Assembly (NCBI RefSeq): GCF_014672835.1
Contig: NZ_CP060244.1
Location: 316,001-380,000 of the forward strand
Length of the DNA stretch: 64,000 nt
Source of the DNA: Entomobacter blattae
GTDB lineage: Bacteria > Pseudomonadota > Alphaproteobacteria > Acetobacterales > Acetobacteraceae
Direction of reading: 5' to 3'
In this document: piece by piece, positions 37,123 through 44,216 of the stretch
Layout of the letters: the number at the start of each line of letters is the position of its first letter
Numbering within the stretch: the stretch's first letter is position 1
Notes under the pieces: model-generated
Told to the model about the DNA's origin: nothing
The model's input: only the letters and a program-made list of their open reading frames with translations
Databases searched by the model: none
Position numbers and translations under genes: made by a program

Positions 37123-37833
37123 ATGAAAATTGCTATCTTGAACTATAATGGCAATGCTGGAAAAACCACCATTGCAACATATCTACTAAAACCTCGCATG
37201 CCCGATAACACCCCTTATTTCTCTATTGAGAGTATCAATCAGGGTGCGAGCGATCTTGGTGTGAACGCCGCCGAACAACTCAAGGGAAACCAATTCGGAC
37301 AGGTTTTCGAAAACCTGATGATCGAAGACAACGCCATTGTTGATGTCGGAGCCTCCAACATTGAGTCCTTCCTTGCCAAATGGACAGAGTACGAAGATGC
37401 ATCAGAGCTTTTTGACCTCTTCATTGTGCCCGTAACTCCAAACCAAAAATCCGTTATAGAAACTATCAACATTGTTGATGTTCTATCTCGCATGAGGATA
37501 CCTGCCAGAAAAATCCTGATCGTCCCCAATATGATTGAAGAGGATCCATTAGAGGAAATCCCTCAAATATATGCTTACGTAAAAAAAGAAAAAAAAGCAT
37601 GGCTTGATGAAGACTGTATGCTCTACCGGAGTGACATATTCACTTTCCTTGCTGGTGAAAAACTTTCTTTTGAACAGCTTCTTGCAGAAGAAGACCTTAA
37701 AGAACGCGCTCGACAGGCTACCAACCTAGAAGAGAGAAAATCCCTGGCACGCCTTTACCGGTGGCAAAGTATGGCTAAAGCGTTCAACAGAAAACTTGAT
37801 GCCGCCTATTCCGTTCTGGAGGAAAGATTATGA
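37123..37833 (+). CDS. stbB: StbB-like ParA-family ATPase
   Basis: ParA/MinD-type P-loop protein of 236 aa. The N-terminal motif ILNYNGNAGKTTIATYLL is a deviant Walker A with the extra lysine absent, as in StbB-like proteins. A short switch region AIVDVGASNIESFL follows, then LFIVPVTPNQKSVIETIN. In R388 StbB is needed for conjugation and interacts with StbA. It is located 18 bases after the StbA-like gene and overlaps the next gene by ATGA. Confidence 0.75.
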   Translation: MKIAILNYNGNAGKTTIATYLLKPRMPDNTPYFSIESINQGASDLGVNAAEQLKGNQFGQVFENLMIEDNAIVDVGASNIESFLAKWTEYEDASELFDLFIVPVTPNQKSVIETINIVDVLSRMRIPARKILIVPNMIEEDPLEEIPQIYAYVKKEKKAWLDEDCMLYRSDIFTFLAGEKLSFEQLLAEEDLKERARQATNLEERKSLARLYRWQSMAKAFNRKLDAAYSVLEERL

Positions 37834-38183
37834 ACCAACCTTCATTTGACCGGAAAATAGACTGGTTCCTTCTCTTTGATCAGGGTAGGGAAATTATCAG
37901 CAAGAGTGAAGAAGTTACAGATAAAGCCATAGAAGCTGTTGCCAGTGCAAAGAGCCTTACCGAGACCATACGACAGGCCAGTCGCAATCTGAATGCCACC
38001 ACTATTCATAACAATGAAGAGAAAAGGAAAATAGACAGGGAAATCGCCGCCTCTCTTTTTGGTATCCATCAGCAATTCTCTGCCCAGAACAAGGATTTAC
38101 TGAACATCAAACTCACCGTATGGTTTATCCTATTTATGAATATTGTTTTTTCAATTATATTTTCATTTTTATTGTTTAGATAA
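37830..38183 (+). CDS. StbC-position membrane-anchored coiled-coil protein
   Basis: A 117-aa protein with a helical charged N-terminal region (residues about 25-90) and one C-terminal membrane helix (LTVWFILFMNIVFSIIFSFLLF). Its location, the third gene of an StbABC-like operon, suggests an StbC equivalent, for which no function is known. The start overlaps the StbB-like gene. The following 255 bases are AT-rich and contain a dyad at about 38257-38276 (GTAATCAC ... GTGGTTAC) and a possible terminator around 38319-38353 ending in a T run. Confidence 0.5.
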   Translation: MNQPSFDRKIDWFLLFDQGREIISKSEEVTDKAIEAVASAKSLTETIRQASRNLNATTIHNNEEKRKIDREIAASLFGIHQQFSAQNKDLLNIKLTVWFILFMNIVFSIIFSFLLFR

Positions 38184-38461
38184 CTTTGATATTTTTTCTA
38201 TTTTATATAAAATAATTATTGACAGTTATTCTATGGAGATTTATCCTCAACTCTGTAATCACCACCGTGGTTACTGACTTTCTTTCTTACATCCAGTTAG
38301 TTTAATCGCATAAACCTGCCGCCTTTTTCGTCACAGGAGATGCGGTTTTTTTATCCTCATATAAAAAATATGTTGTAATAATAAATTTTATTTAGTAATT
38401 TATTTTTGTTATTAATATTTTTTATTTATAGGTATAAAATGACTAAAAAAATACCCTTCTC

Positions 38462-40378
38462 ATGGGAGCCGCCTTTCTCGGCTTCCTTGCATTGGGCAGC
38501 GGTGCTCATGCAGAAAATTCCATCTCGACGGCCCAACCCAATATCTCTGTAACAGGGGATAACAACACAACCACTTTTGATGGAACAGAGGCCAGCCCCG
38601 ACTATTCACCGTATGATAAACCAGAAAACAAAGCCCATGTGGGTGACCATGGAACCATCAACGGGAACGACAACATCCTGCACAATGCCTATGCCCCCAA
38701 TGTTACGGGCAATGGCAATACGATTGACGGTGGCATTGCTACAATTAACGGGACTAAAAATACTGTTACCAATTCGACTGTGACCATTAATGGCAGTTTT
38801 AACAGTGCCACCAACACTGCCCTCTCCACTGTAGCAGGCTATTCCAACTCGGTGGAGAGTTTCGGAAACAACGTTTCAGGATCAGCCAATACCATTGACA
38901 ATAAATCAGAGAATGCTGGTGTGGCAGGCAATGGGAACGTAGTCAGTTCTGCCAACAACTCGTTCGTAGCCGGTAATGCCAATACCCTTAGTGGAGATAA
39001 TGCCTCGACACTGGGTTATAATAATAAGGTCAATGGAGAAAATGCGACAGCTCTTGGGGCCAACAACACCGCTACAGGAACTAACAGCGTAGCCATTGGT
39101 GGGGCAAGTGCCTCTAATGGTGGGGTAGCTCTCGGTTCTGGTTCTACAGCAACACGTGCTGATCAGGTTGATGTGGGAAACAGACAGATCACTTCAGTAA
39201 AAGACGGTGTGGACACTAACGATGCCGTCAATGTTGGACAAATGAAATCCAGTGCTTCTGATACTCTGAAAAACGCTAATGACTATACAGATAGCGGATT
39301 GGCCAAAGAAGCTGCGGCCCGTGAAGCTGGAGACCAGCAAACCCTGAACACAGCAAACACCAATGCTCAAAATTATGCTAACACAGCAGAAAAAAACGCC
39401 AATCAGTATACAGATGATGGACTGGCTAAAGAGGCTGCGACCCGTGAAGCTGGAGACCAGCAGACCCTGAACACAGCAAACACCAATGCTCAAAATTATG
39501 CTAACACGGCAGAAAAGAACGCCAATCAGTATACAGATGACGGACTGGCCAAAGAGGCCACTGCACGTCAACAGGGTGACAAGGACACTCTCGCTTCCGC
39601 TAACCAGTATAGTGATACTGGCGATGCAAAAACCCTGAATACTGCCAATACCAATGCCCAGGGTTATGCTGATCAGGCACAGCAAAATGCCCAGCATTAT
39701 TCAGATGTCAATCTGGGTAAAGAGACAGCCGACCGGATCATTGGCGATCAAAAAACACTTGATACAGCCAATAAATATACAGATGTCAATCTTGGAAAGG
39801 AGGCAGAAGCCAGAATCTCTGGAGACCAGAAAACTCTTCAGGAAGCCAATAGTAATGCCCAGAACTATGCCAATACGGCAGAAAGCAATTCTAATACCTA
39901 TACTAACGTCTCTGTAGCCAAAGAGGCCGCCGCACGAATTGCAGGAGACGAACAGACTTTAAAAACCGCCAATACCTACACTGACGTTTCTGTGGGTAAT
40001 GAAGCAAAAGAGAGGGCCGATGGTGATGCAAAAACCCTCTCTTCTGCGAACCGCTATACAGATAACAGGTTCAGTGACCTTTCTAACCGCATGGATAGCT
40101 ATTCGCAAGCAGACCGTGCCTATACAGACCAACAGGTTCGTTCTGCTTCCCGCAGGCTTAATGCTGGTATTGCCGGTGCCATGGCCATGGCGGGCTTGCC
40201 ATTCAATCCACTGTATGACTCTTCATTCGCTATGGGATTTGGCTCTTATCGTGGACAATTCGCCGGAGCTGCCGGCCTGCAAACCCATCTGGCCGATAAC
40301 GTCATCATCCGCGCCTCGGCTTCCGTTGACAGCCACGGCGGTGCAGGAGTAGGAGCAGGCTTCTCTGTAGGGTTCTAA
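38462..40378 (+). CDS. Trimeric autotransporter adhesin (YadA-like), start region frameshifted
   Basis: Surface adhesin with a YadA-type membrane anchor. From the ATG at 38462 it is 638 aa, but the signal peptide then lacks a basic N-terminus. An ATG at 38439 followed by MTKKIP would supply it if one more base were present in ACCCTTCTC (38453-38461). Head repeats (GNNNTATGTNSVAIGGASAS) lead to the neck ALGSGSTATRADQVDVGNRQ and VNVGQMKS. The stalk is built from 41-residue repeats of the form AAREAGDQQTLNTANTNAQN, and the C-terminus has the anchor SRRLNAGIAGAMAMAGLP ending in GAGFSVGF. It is the first surface protein gene of the leading region and is ICE cargo. Confidence 0.88.
   Translation: MGAAFLGFLALGSGAHAENSISTAQPNISVTGDNNTTTFDGTEASPDYSPYDKPENKAHVGDHGTINGNDNILHNAYAPNVTGNGNTIDGGIATINGTKNTVTNSTVTINGSFNSATNTALSTVAGYSNSVESFGNNVSGSANTIDNKSENAGVAGNGNVVSSANNSFVAGNANTLSGDNASTLGYNNKVNGENATALGANNTATGTNSVAIGGASASNGGVALGSGSTATRADQVDVGNRQITSVKDGVDTNDAVNVGQMKSSASDTLKNANDYTDSGLAKEAAAREAGDQQTLNTANTNAQNYANTAEKNANQYTDDGLAKEAATREAGDQQTLNTANTNAQNYANTAEKNANQYTDDGLAKEATARQQGDKDTLASANQYSDTGDAKTLNTANTNAQGYADQAQQNAQHYSDVNLGKETADRIIGDQKTLDTANKYTDVNLGKEAEARISGDQKTLQEANSNAQNYANTAESNSNTYTNVSVAKEAAARIAGDEQTLKTANTYTDVSVGNEAKERADGDAKTLSSANRYTDNRFSDLSNRMDSYSQADRAYTDQQVRSASRRLNAGIAGAMAMAGLPFNPLYDSSFAMGFGSYRGQFAGAAGLQTHLADNVIIRASASVDSHGGAGVGAGFSVGF
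39301..39546 (+). repeat. 123-bp tandem repeat in adhesin stalk
   Basis: Two near-identical 123-bp (41-codon) units at 39301-39423 and 39424-39546, followed by a diverged third. Their high identity suggests a recent duplication or ongoing change of stalk length by recombination. Confidence 0.85.
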
Positions 40379-40395
40379 CCCCCATCAGACTACAC

Positions 40396-40581
40396 TTACA
40401 AGTGCGCTGTATCAGAAGGCAGGGAAACGCCATCCCTGCCTTTCCTTATTTCCCGTATAAAGATCTTGATAAACACAGAAATAAACACGCACACACAGAA
40501 TGCCACTATCCATAGTATTTTCAGTGTAAAGACAATCATCCTTATGTTTAAAAACAGTAAAACCCAAAATACCTTGAACAT
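40396..40581 (-). CDS. Small membrane protein
   Basis: A 61-aa protein from the ATG at 40581 with a near-perfect AGGAG 8 bases upstream. Almost the whole sequence (MFKVFWVLLFLNIRMIVFTLKILWIV...VFISVFIKIFI) is hydrophobic, giving one or two membrane helices, with a basic C-terminus. No family is recognised. It belongs to the minus-strand leading-region genes. Confidence 0.55.
   Translation of the reverse strand: MFKVFWVLLFLNIRMIVFTLKILWIVAFCVCVFISVFIKIFIREIRKGRDGVSLPSDTAHL
40416..40442. terminator. Hairpin terminator after adhesin gene
   Basis: Inverted repeat AAGGCAGGGA (40416-40425) with TCCCTGCCTT (40433-40442), followed by TTTCCTT. It overlaps the 3' end of the small membrane-protein gene on the other strand. 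Confidence 0.75.
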
Positions 40582-40641
40582 GGTTTTTCTCCTTTCTGGG
40601 GAAGAAGGGAACATTCTCCCTCCCCTACCCTTCCCGTTTGG

Positions 40642-41013
40642 CTAGTGATATTCAGTGGGCAGCATAATAGTGTTAGACAGCACAATGAGTTCCATAGTCT
40701 CTAAAGGGAACAGTTCCCGCTCTATGACTTTCCTGAAAAGAAGCTGGTTATTGCGGTTAAAACAGCATAATGAGGCTTTTGTCCTGTCTAGTGGGCTTAT
40801 GGTCAGGTTCCAGAGCTGATAGGACTTGCTGTAAATGCCATTCCTGTGCTGATTGAGAGTGACTTCATCCAGCAGCCAGAAACAGCCCGTTTCATCAGCA
40901 AAATACTTCACTCCTTCTGAAATAGTCATATCAAACAGATAACGGCTTCTCGGGCCCATAGTGGAAAACTGTTTTAACTCTGCGTCCAGTGTGATAAATT
41001 CCTGTAGTGTCAT
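40642..41013 (-). CDS. DUF6876 family protein
   Basis: Protein of 123 aa from the ATG at 41013 (GGAAGGA 6 bases upstream); a longer in-frame start at 41082 is less likely. The sequence pattern TISEGVKYFADETGCFWLLDEVTLNQ, SKSYQLWNLTISP and the end LSNTIMLPTEY follows that of the DUF6876 family, small proteins of unknown role common on plasmids. It lies downstream of ssb on the same strand. Confidence 0.7.
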   Translation of the reverse strand: MTLQEFITLDAELKQFSTMGPRSRYLFDMTISEGVKYFADETGCFWLLDEVTLNQHRNGIYSKSYQLWNLTISPLDRTKASLCCFNRNNQLLFRKVIERELFPLETMELIVLSNTIMLPTEYH

Positions 41014-41137
41014 TTTCAGTCCTTCCGTAACTGATAGTGGCTGAAAGCCCGTCCCCGCATGACGGGCTTTCTTCTCATCCATTATTGATAGCTATTAAGT
41101 AGCTATCTAATAGCTATCTTCTCAAAAACTCTCTGCC

Positions 41138-41518
41138 TTACCATGGATTTTCTGAGCTATCGTTCTCGCTTTTCTTTCCAGTAGCCTGAAGAAAAGAAAT
41201 ACTGTGCGGAAAACGTCTGACAGCAATTGATACGGTTTTATGAGAAACACCCTTCTCATCTGTGTAATCCGAATAGGAAAGCTCCCCTTCAAGAGAAACC
41301 AGAACCCCTTTCTTTCCCCTCTCTTCAGTCTGGTTTACGAAAAACTCATTCCAGACGACAACTTCGTGCCATTGGGTAGTGTCATGTTCTTTCCCGTCTT
41401 TTTCGTATTTACTGCCGGTTGCTAAAGAAAATGTTGCAAATCTCTTCCCGTTTGAAGCCTGACGAATAACAGGCTCCTTACCCATACGGCCAATAATCTG
41501 AACACAATTTAAACTCAT
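41138..41518 (-). CDS. ssb: Single-stranded DNA-binding protein
   Basis: OB-fold SSB of 126 aa that coats the incoming strand. Family motifs: NCVQIIGRMGKEPVIR at the start, FATFSLATGSKY, WHEVVVWNEFF, and VSLEGELSYSDYTDEKG. The C-terminus ends SSENPW rather than the usual DDDIPF tip, so protein-partner contacts may differ. It is preceded by one copy of the duplicated structured leader. SSB genes in the leading region of conjugative elements are typical. Confidence 0.93.
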   Translation of the reverse strand: MSLNCVQIIGRMGKEPVIRQASNGKRFATFSLATGSKYEKDGKEHDTTQWHEVVVWNEFFVNQTEERGKKGVLVSLEGELSYSDYTDEKGVSHKTVSIAVRRFPHSISFLQATGKKSENDSSENPW

Positions 41519-41550
41519 GATTTAGTTCCTTTAAAAAAGCTGGTTACTAT

Positions 41551-41782
41551 TTTGGCTTGCTTTCTTTGATTAATATCTCTGAAAAGCGCCATGCTTTTCG
41601 GAACTAGCCATGCGGCGATGAGCGGGGGAAGCTGTCACTATCTGGAACAGATAAAGTGGTGCGGGCGCAACGTAGTGAGCCACGGTTTGTCTGTTCCACC
41701 GTAGGCTTGGATATTGACAGCGAGGGGGGCGCAGCCCCTGGCTTGTTTACTTATGAAAATGGCCAATACGCAAGTATTGGCC
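41551..41782. repeat. Duplicated structured leader, copy 1 (upstream of ssb)
   Basis: About 232 bp, estimated over 90 percent identical to 42527-42763. It contains a long stem GGAACAGATAAAGTGG (from 41644) pairing with CCAC-gg-TTTGTCTGTTCC (to 41697), a hairpin GAAAAGC...GCTTTTC, a GC-rich hairpin, and a terminal hairpin GGCCAATAC-GCAA-GTATTGGCC. The copy lies 33 bases before the ssb start. It may be a single-stranded-DNA promoter; see the findings. The short reading frames inside are not supported as genes. Confidence 0.85.
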
Positions 41783-41878
41783 GTGCCATGATATTTCATA
41801 GCCTGCTCCGGCAGGGTATGACAAATTTACCCCTTTTAAAAAAGGGCCCCAGATGAGAGACCCTTTATAGCGATCAAA

Positions 41879-42501
41879 CTATAATACCTTTAGCTCTTTA
41901 ATAATCCTACGAGCAGCACTTTGAGCATTGCCGGTAATCTGTCTGATCCACGCCCCTTTAGAGGGGGACCATTTAAAGGCATTTTTCTTTAAAAGGGTTC
42001 TAGTCTGTTCATCTGGTTTTCCCTTAAAAATAAACATGAGGCGGTTTATAGTCCAGTCCTGTTTAAAGATGAATGTTTCAAATTCCACTTCTTGATTTTT
42101 AAAGGTTTTTCTTGCCTCCAAGTCGGAAATTCTTTTTTTATTCTGCTTCGATCTGATGAGAAACGCGCTTTAGACAACTCTATTTTTAATTTCTCTATTG
42201 CAAGCGGGTCATCTGAAGAAATCCCCCCATATTTACCTACGCTGTCAGCTTTCTGATTGTAATAGTCGGCCTTATCTAGCAGCTGTTCAGCCTGATCCAT
42301 TTTTTTATTAACACCCTCGATCAACGCACGATGCTTCTTCTCACTGTGATGGCCTACTAAAATTGGTTGACCTGCTGGTAGCACATCGGTAACAGTTTGA
42401 ACCGCTAAAGAGCCTATCTCTTCAGCCTTTTTCGTAGCTTTTTCTGCTAATGACCTATAATAATTTTTTTTACTTTCTAACTTTAGGGCAAACTGGTTCA
42501 T
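41879..42501 (-). pseudogene. DUF3560 domain protein, frameshifted
   Basis: Protein of unknown function common on plasmids and ICEs. The start ATG at 42501 has AGGAG 8 bases upstream. The first frame carries the DUF3560 core: RSLAEKATKKAEEI, then LPAGQPILVGHHSEKKHRA and ISSDDPLAIEKLK. It runs out of register after IELSKA. The family C-terminus (RLMFIFKGKPDEQTRTLLKKNAFKWSPSKGAW) is in another frame, read from before 42121. An indel between about 42150 and 42180 explains the split. The gene is directly downstream of leader copy 2. Confidence 0.85.
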
Positions 42502-42526
42502 TTGTTGTTCTCCTGTTTTCATGTTC

Positions 42527-42763
42527 TTTGGCTTGCTTTCTTTGATGAGTATTTCTGAAAAGCGCCATGCTTTTCGGAACTAGCCATGCGGCAATGAGCA
42601 GGGGGAAGCTGTCACGATCTGGAACAGACAAAGTGGTGCGGGCGCAACGCAGTGAGCCACGGTTTGTCTGTTCCACCGTAGGCTTGGATATTGACAGCGA
42701 GGGGGGCGCAGCCCCTGGCTTGTTTGCTTGCTTATAAAAACGGCCAATACGCAAGTATTGGCC
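42527..42763. repeat. Duplicated structured leader, copy 2 (upstream of DUF3560 gene)
   Basis: Second copy of the element at 41551-41782. Here the long stem is perfect: GGAACAGACAAAGTGG (42621-42636) with CCAC-gg-TTTGTCTGTTCC (42657-42674). The hairpin GGCCAATAC-GCAA-GTATTGGCC is at 42742-42763. The copy ends 26 bases before the DUF3560 start. One stem base pair differs between copies (C-G here, T-G on the plus strand in copy 1), so pairing is kept on the plus strand only. Confidence 0.85.
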
Positions 42764-42807
42764 ATATAATGGTATTTAATATTTTCAATATTACGGAATT
42801 AGTTTTA

Positions 42808-43203
42808 CTATTTAATAGACCTATGCTCTTTGCGTCTACGATCTATTTTAGGTGCTTCGTCGTCTTCTTCAGTCTCATCGCTACCAAACTGCACGTCAGC
42901 AACGCTAAAGTCTATGATATCATCAAGAGAAAACATGGGTTTATCTGTCGGGTTCCAGCCACTGAAAACACGATGCTCCTTAGTTTCCTTAATAACCGTT
43001 TTGACAAGGTTAGTAAGGTGCAGGTCATCCTTCACATGATCCCATAATAACCGACCGATAAAGGCATAGTTACGAATTTCACTCAAAAGAAGCTTCTTGC
43101 GAAGCTGCTCTTTTTCCTCTTCCGCTTCTCGCATCTTGCGCTCAACCCGATCCATCCCTTCGAGTAATTCTGTCAAAGGGGGATTCTTGGAAGGACGCGC
43201 CAT
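42808..43203 (-). CDS. Coiled-coil hypothetical protein
   Basis: A 131-aa protein from the ATG at 43203 with GGAG 7 bases upstream. Residues about 12-45 form a charged coiled coil (GMDRVERKMREAEEEKEQLRKKLLL), followed by a helical region and a strongly acidic then basic tail. The general look is that of mobilisation or replication accessory proteins, but no family is recognised. It is one of the minus-strand leading-region genes. Confidence 0.65.
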   Translation of the reverse strand: MARPSKNPPLTELLEGMDRVERKMREAEEEKEQLRKKLLLSEIRNYAFIGRLLWDHVKDDLHLTNLVKTVIKETKEHRVFSGWNPTDKPMFSLDDIIDFSVADVQFGSDETEEDDEAPKIDRRRKEHRSIK

Positions 43204-43292
43204 AAGGAAACTCCATTTAAAAAAAATATTAATACAACTATTCTGCGAAATTATAATATTTTTTTTAAATAAAATAAATACTGTTCAATATT

Positions 43293-43862
43293 TTACATTT
43301 TTATTATTCTCGCTTCCCCTTTCTCATTAATGATGCCAAAAACATAATCATCTTGCATATTGAACGTAATTTCACGAGAGCGGCCATTATAGCTAACTCC
43401 CTTTACAAAAGATTTGGCCTGTAGAAAGGGAATTAAATCCAAGAGAGTCCTTCCTGATTTCATCTCCAGTTGTAGCTCTTGTAGAATGTCTTTAATCTCT
43501 GGTAATTTACTCTTTTCCCAGTGAGTCAAAGTAGCAAAACTTTCTAAAGCTCTAGCAATGGCAGCCTCTATATTTGGTAGCCGATGGAGCTCTTGTAGTT
43601 CCTCCAATATTTTAACAACATCCTGCCCAAGACTCAAATAATCAGCAATCCCATTCTCACTATCTTCTTCATTTCGCTCTCTGGAAAAACCACTCTTTTG
43701 CTCTCTTGCAATGAGTTTCTGCTTTTTTTCCTTTTCCAAATACTCTTTCAGAATTTCCGTTATGTGTGCATTGAGAGAAATTCCACGACCAACCGCCTGT
43801 TGATGCAGCTGTTTTTTCAAGTCTTCATTAAGACGGAGCAGGAATTGGGGATTACGGGACAT
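43293..43862 (-). CDS. Arc-type ribbon-helix-helix DNA-binding protein
   Basis: A 189-aa protein with an N-terminal Arc-like domain (RNPQFLLRLNEDLKKQLHQQAVGRGISLNAHITEILKEYLEKE), a motif recognisable in many phage and plasmid regulators. The remainder is helical, with a compact C-terminal domain containing LQAKSFVKGVSYNGRSREITF. It probably controls leading-region transcription, but targets are unknown. Confidence 0.72.
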   Translation of the reverse strand: MSRNPQFLLRLNEDLKKQLHQQAVGRGISLNAHITEILKEYLEKEKKQKLIAREQKSGFSRERNEEDSENGIADYLSLGQDVVKILEELQELHRLPNIEAAIARALESFATLTHWEKSKLPEIKDILQELQLEMKSGRTLLDLIPFLQAKSFVKGVSYNGRSREITFNMQDDYVFGIINEKGEARIIKM

Positions 43863-43952
43863 TATTCAACTTTAATGGGTAATATTTAATTATTAATTAA
43901 CTAAATACGATATATTTATATCATATTATGTCATTTTATAAATAGGTGACCC

Positions 43953-44216
43953 ATGCAGAATTCAACGTTGATGCAAAAAGAAGACCTTGACTATCAAAGT
44001 GGCTGTATTGCCTATAAAATCCCTTTACTCGTGGATGTCATTCAAGAGTATGTGGAAAAACTTCACCCCTTGGAAGACCAAACGCCTGAAGCTTATTACC
44101 ATACGGAAGTGATAAACACAATCAAGCTTATGCTCTATCTTGTAAAAATCGATCTGGAGGATTTTAAATCCACCCTTCACAAGAGTGGATTGACTCAAGA
44201 TTTCAGCCTATTTTGA
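43953..44216 (+). CDS. Hypothetical protein opposite to topB
   Basis: An 87-aa frame on the plus strand with an AGGTG ribosome-binding site close before its ATG. Its last nine bases overlap the 3' end of topB. It is polar and helical, with no signal peptide and no recognised family. It is the only plus-strand gene in this part of the element. Confidence 0.5.
   Translation: MQNSTLMQKEDLDYQSGCIAYKIPLLVDVIQEYVEKLHPLEDQTPEAYYHTEVINTIKLMLYLVKIDLEDFKSTLHKSGLTQDFSLF

Noticed and set aside
39301..39546. Possible CRISPR-like repeat array
   Set aside because: The units are contiguous 123-bp coding repeats of an adhesin with no spacers; no CRISPR array is seen anywhere in the window.
39194..39697. 167-codon antisense frame across the adhesin stalk repeats
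   Set aside because: A by-product of the codon bias in the repeated stalk; the sense protein has clear YadA-type domains.
41656..41856. 66-codon plus-strand frame inside leader copy 1, and a similar frame in copy 2
   Set aside because: It lies within the duplicated hairpin-rich element, has no ribosome-binding site, and the frame in the second copy reads differently.
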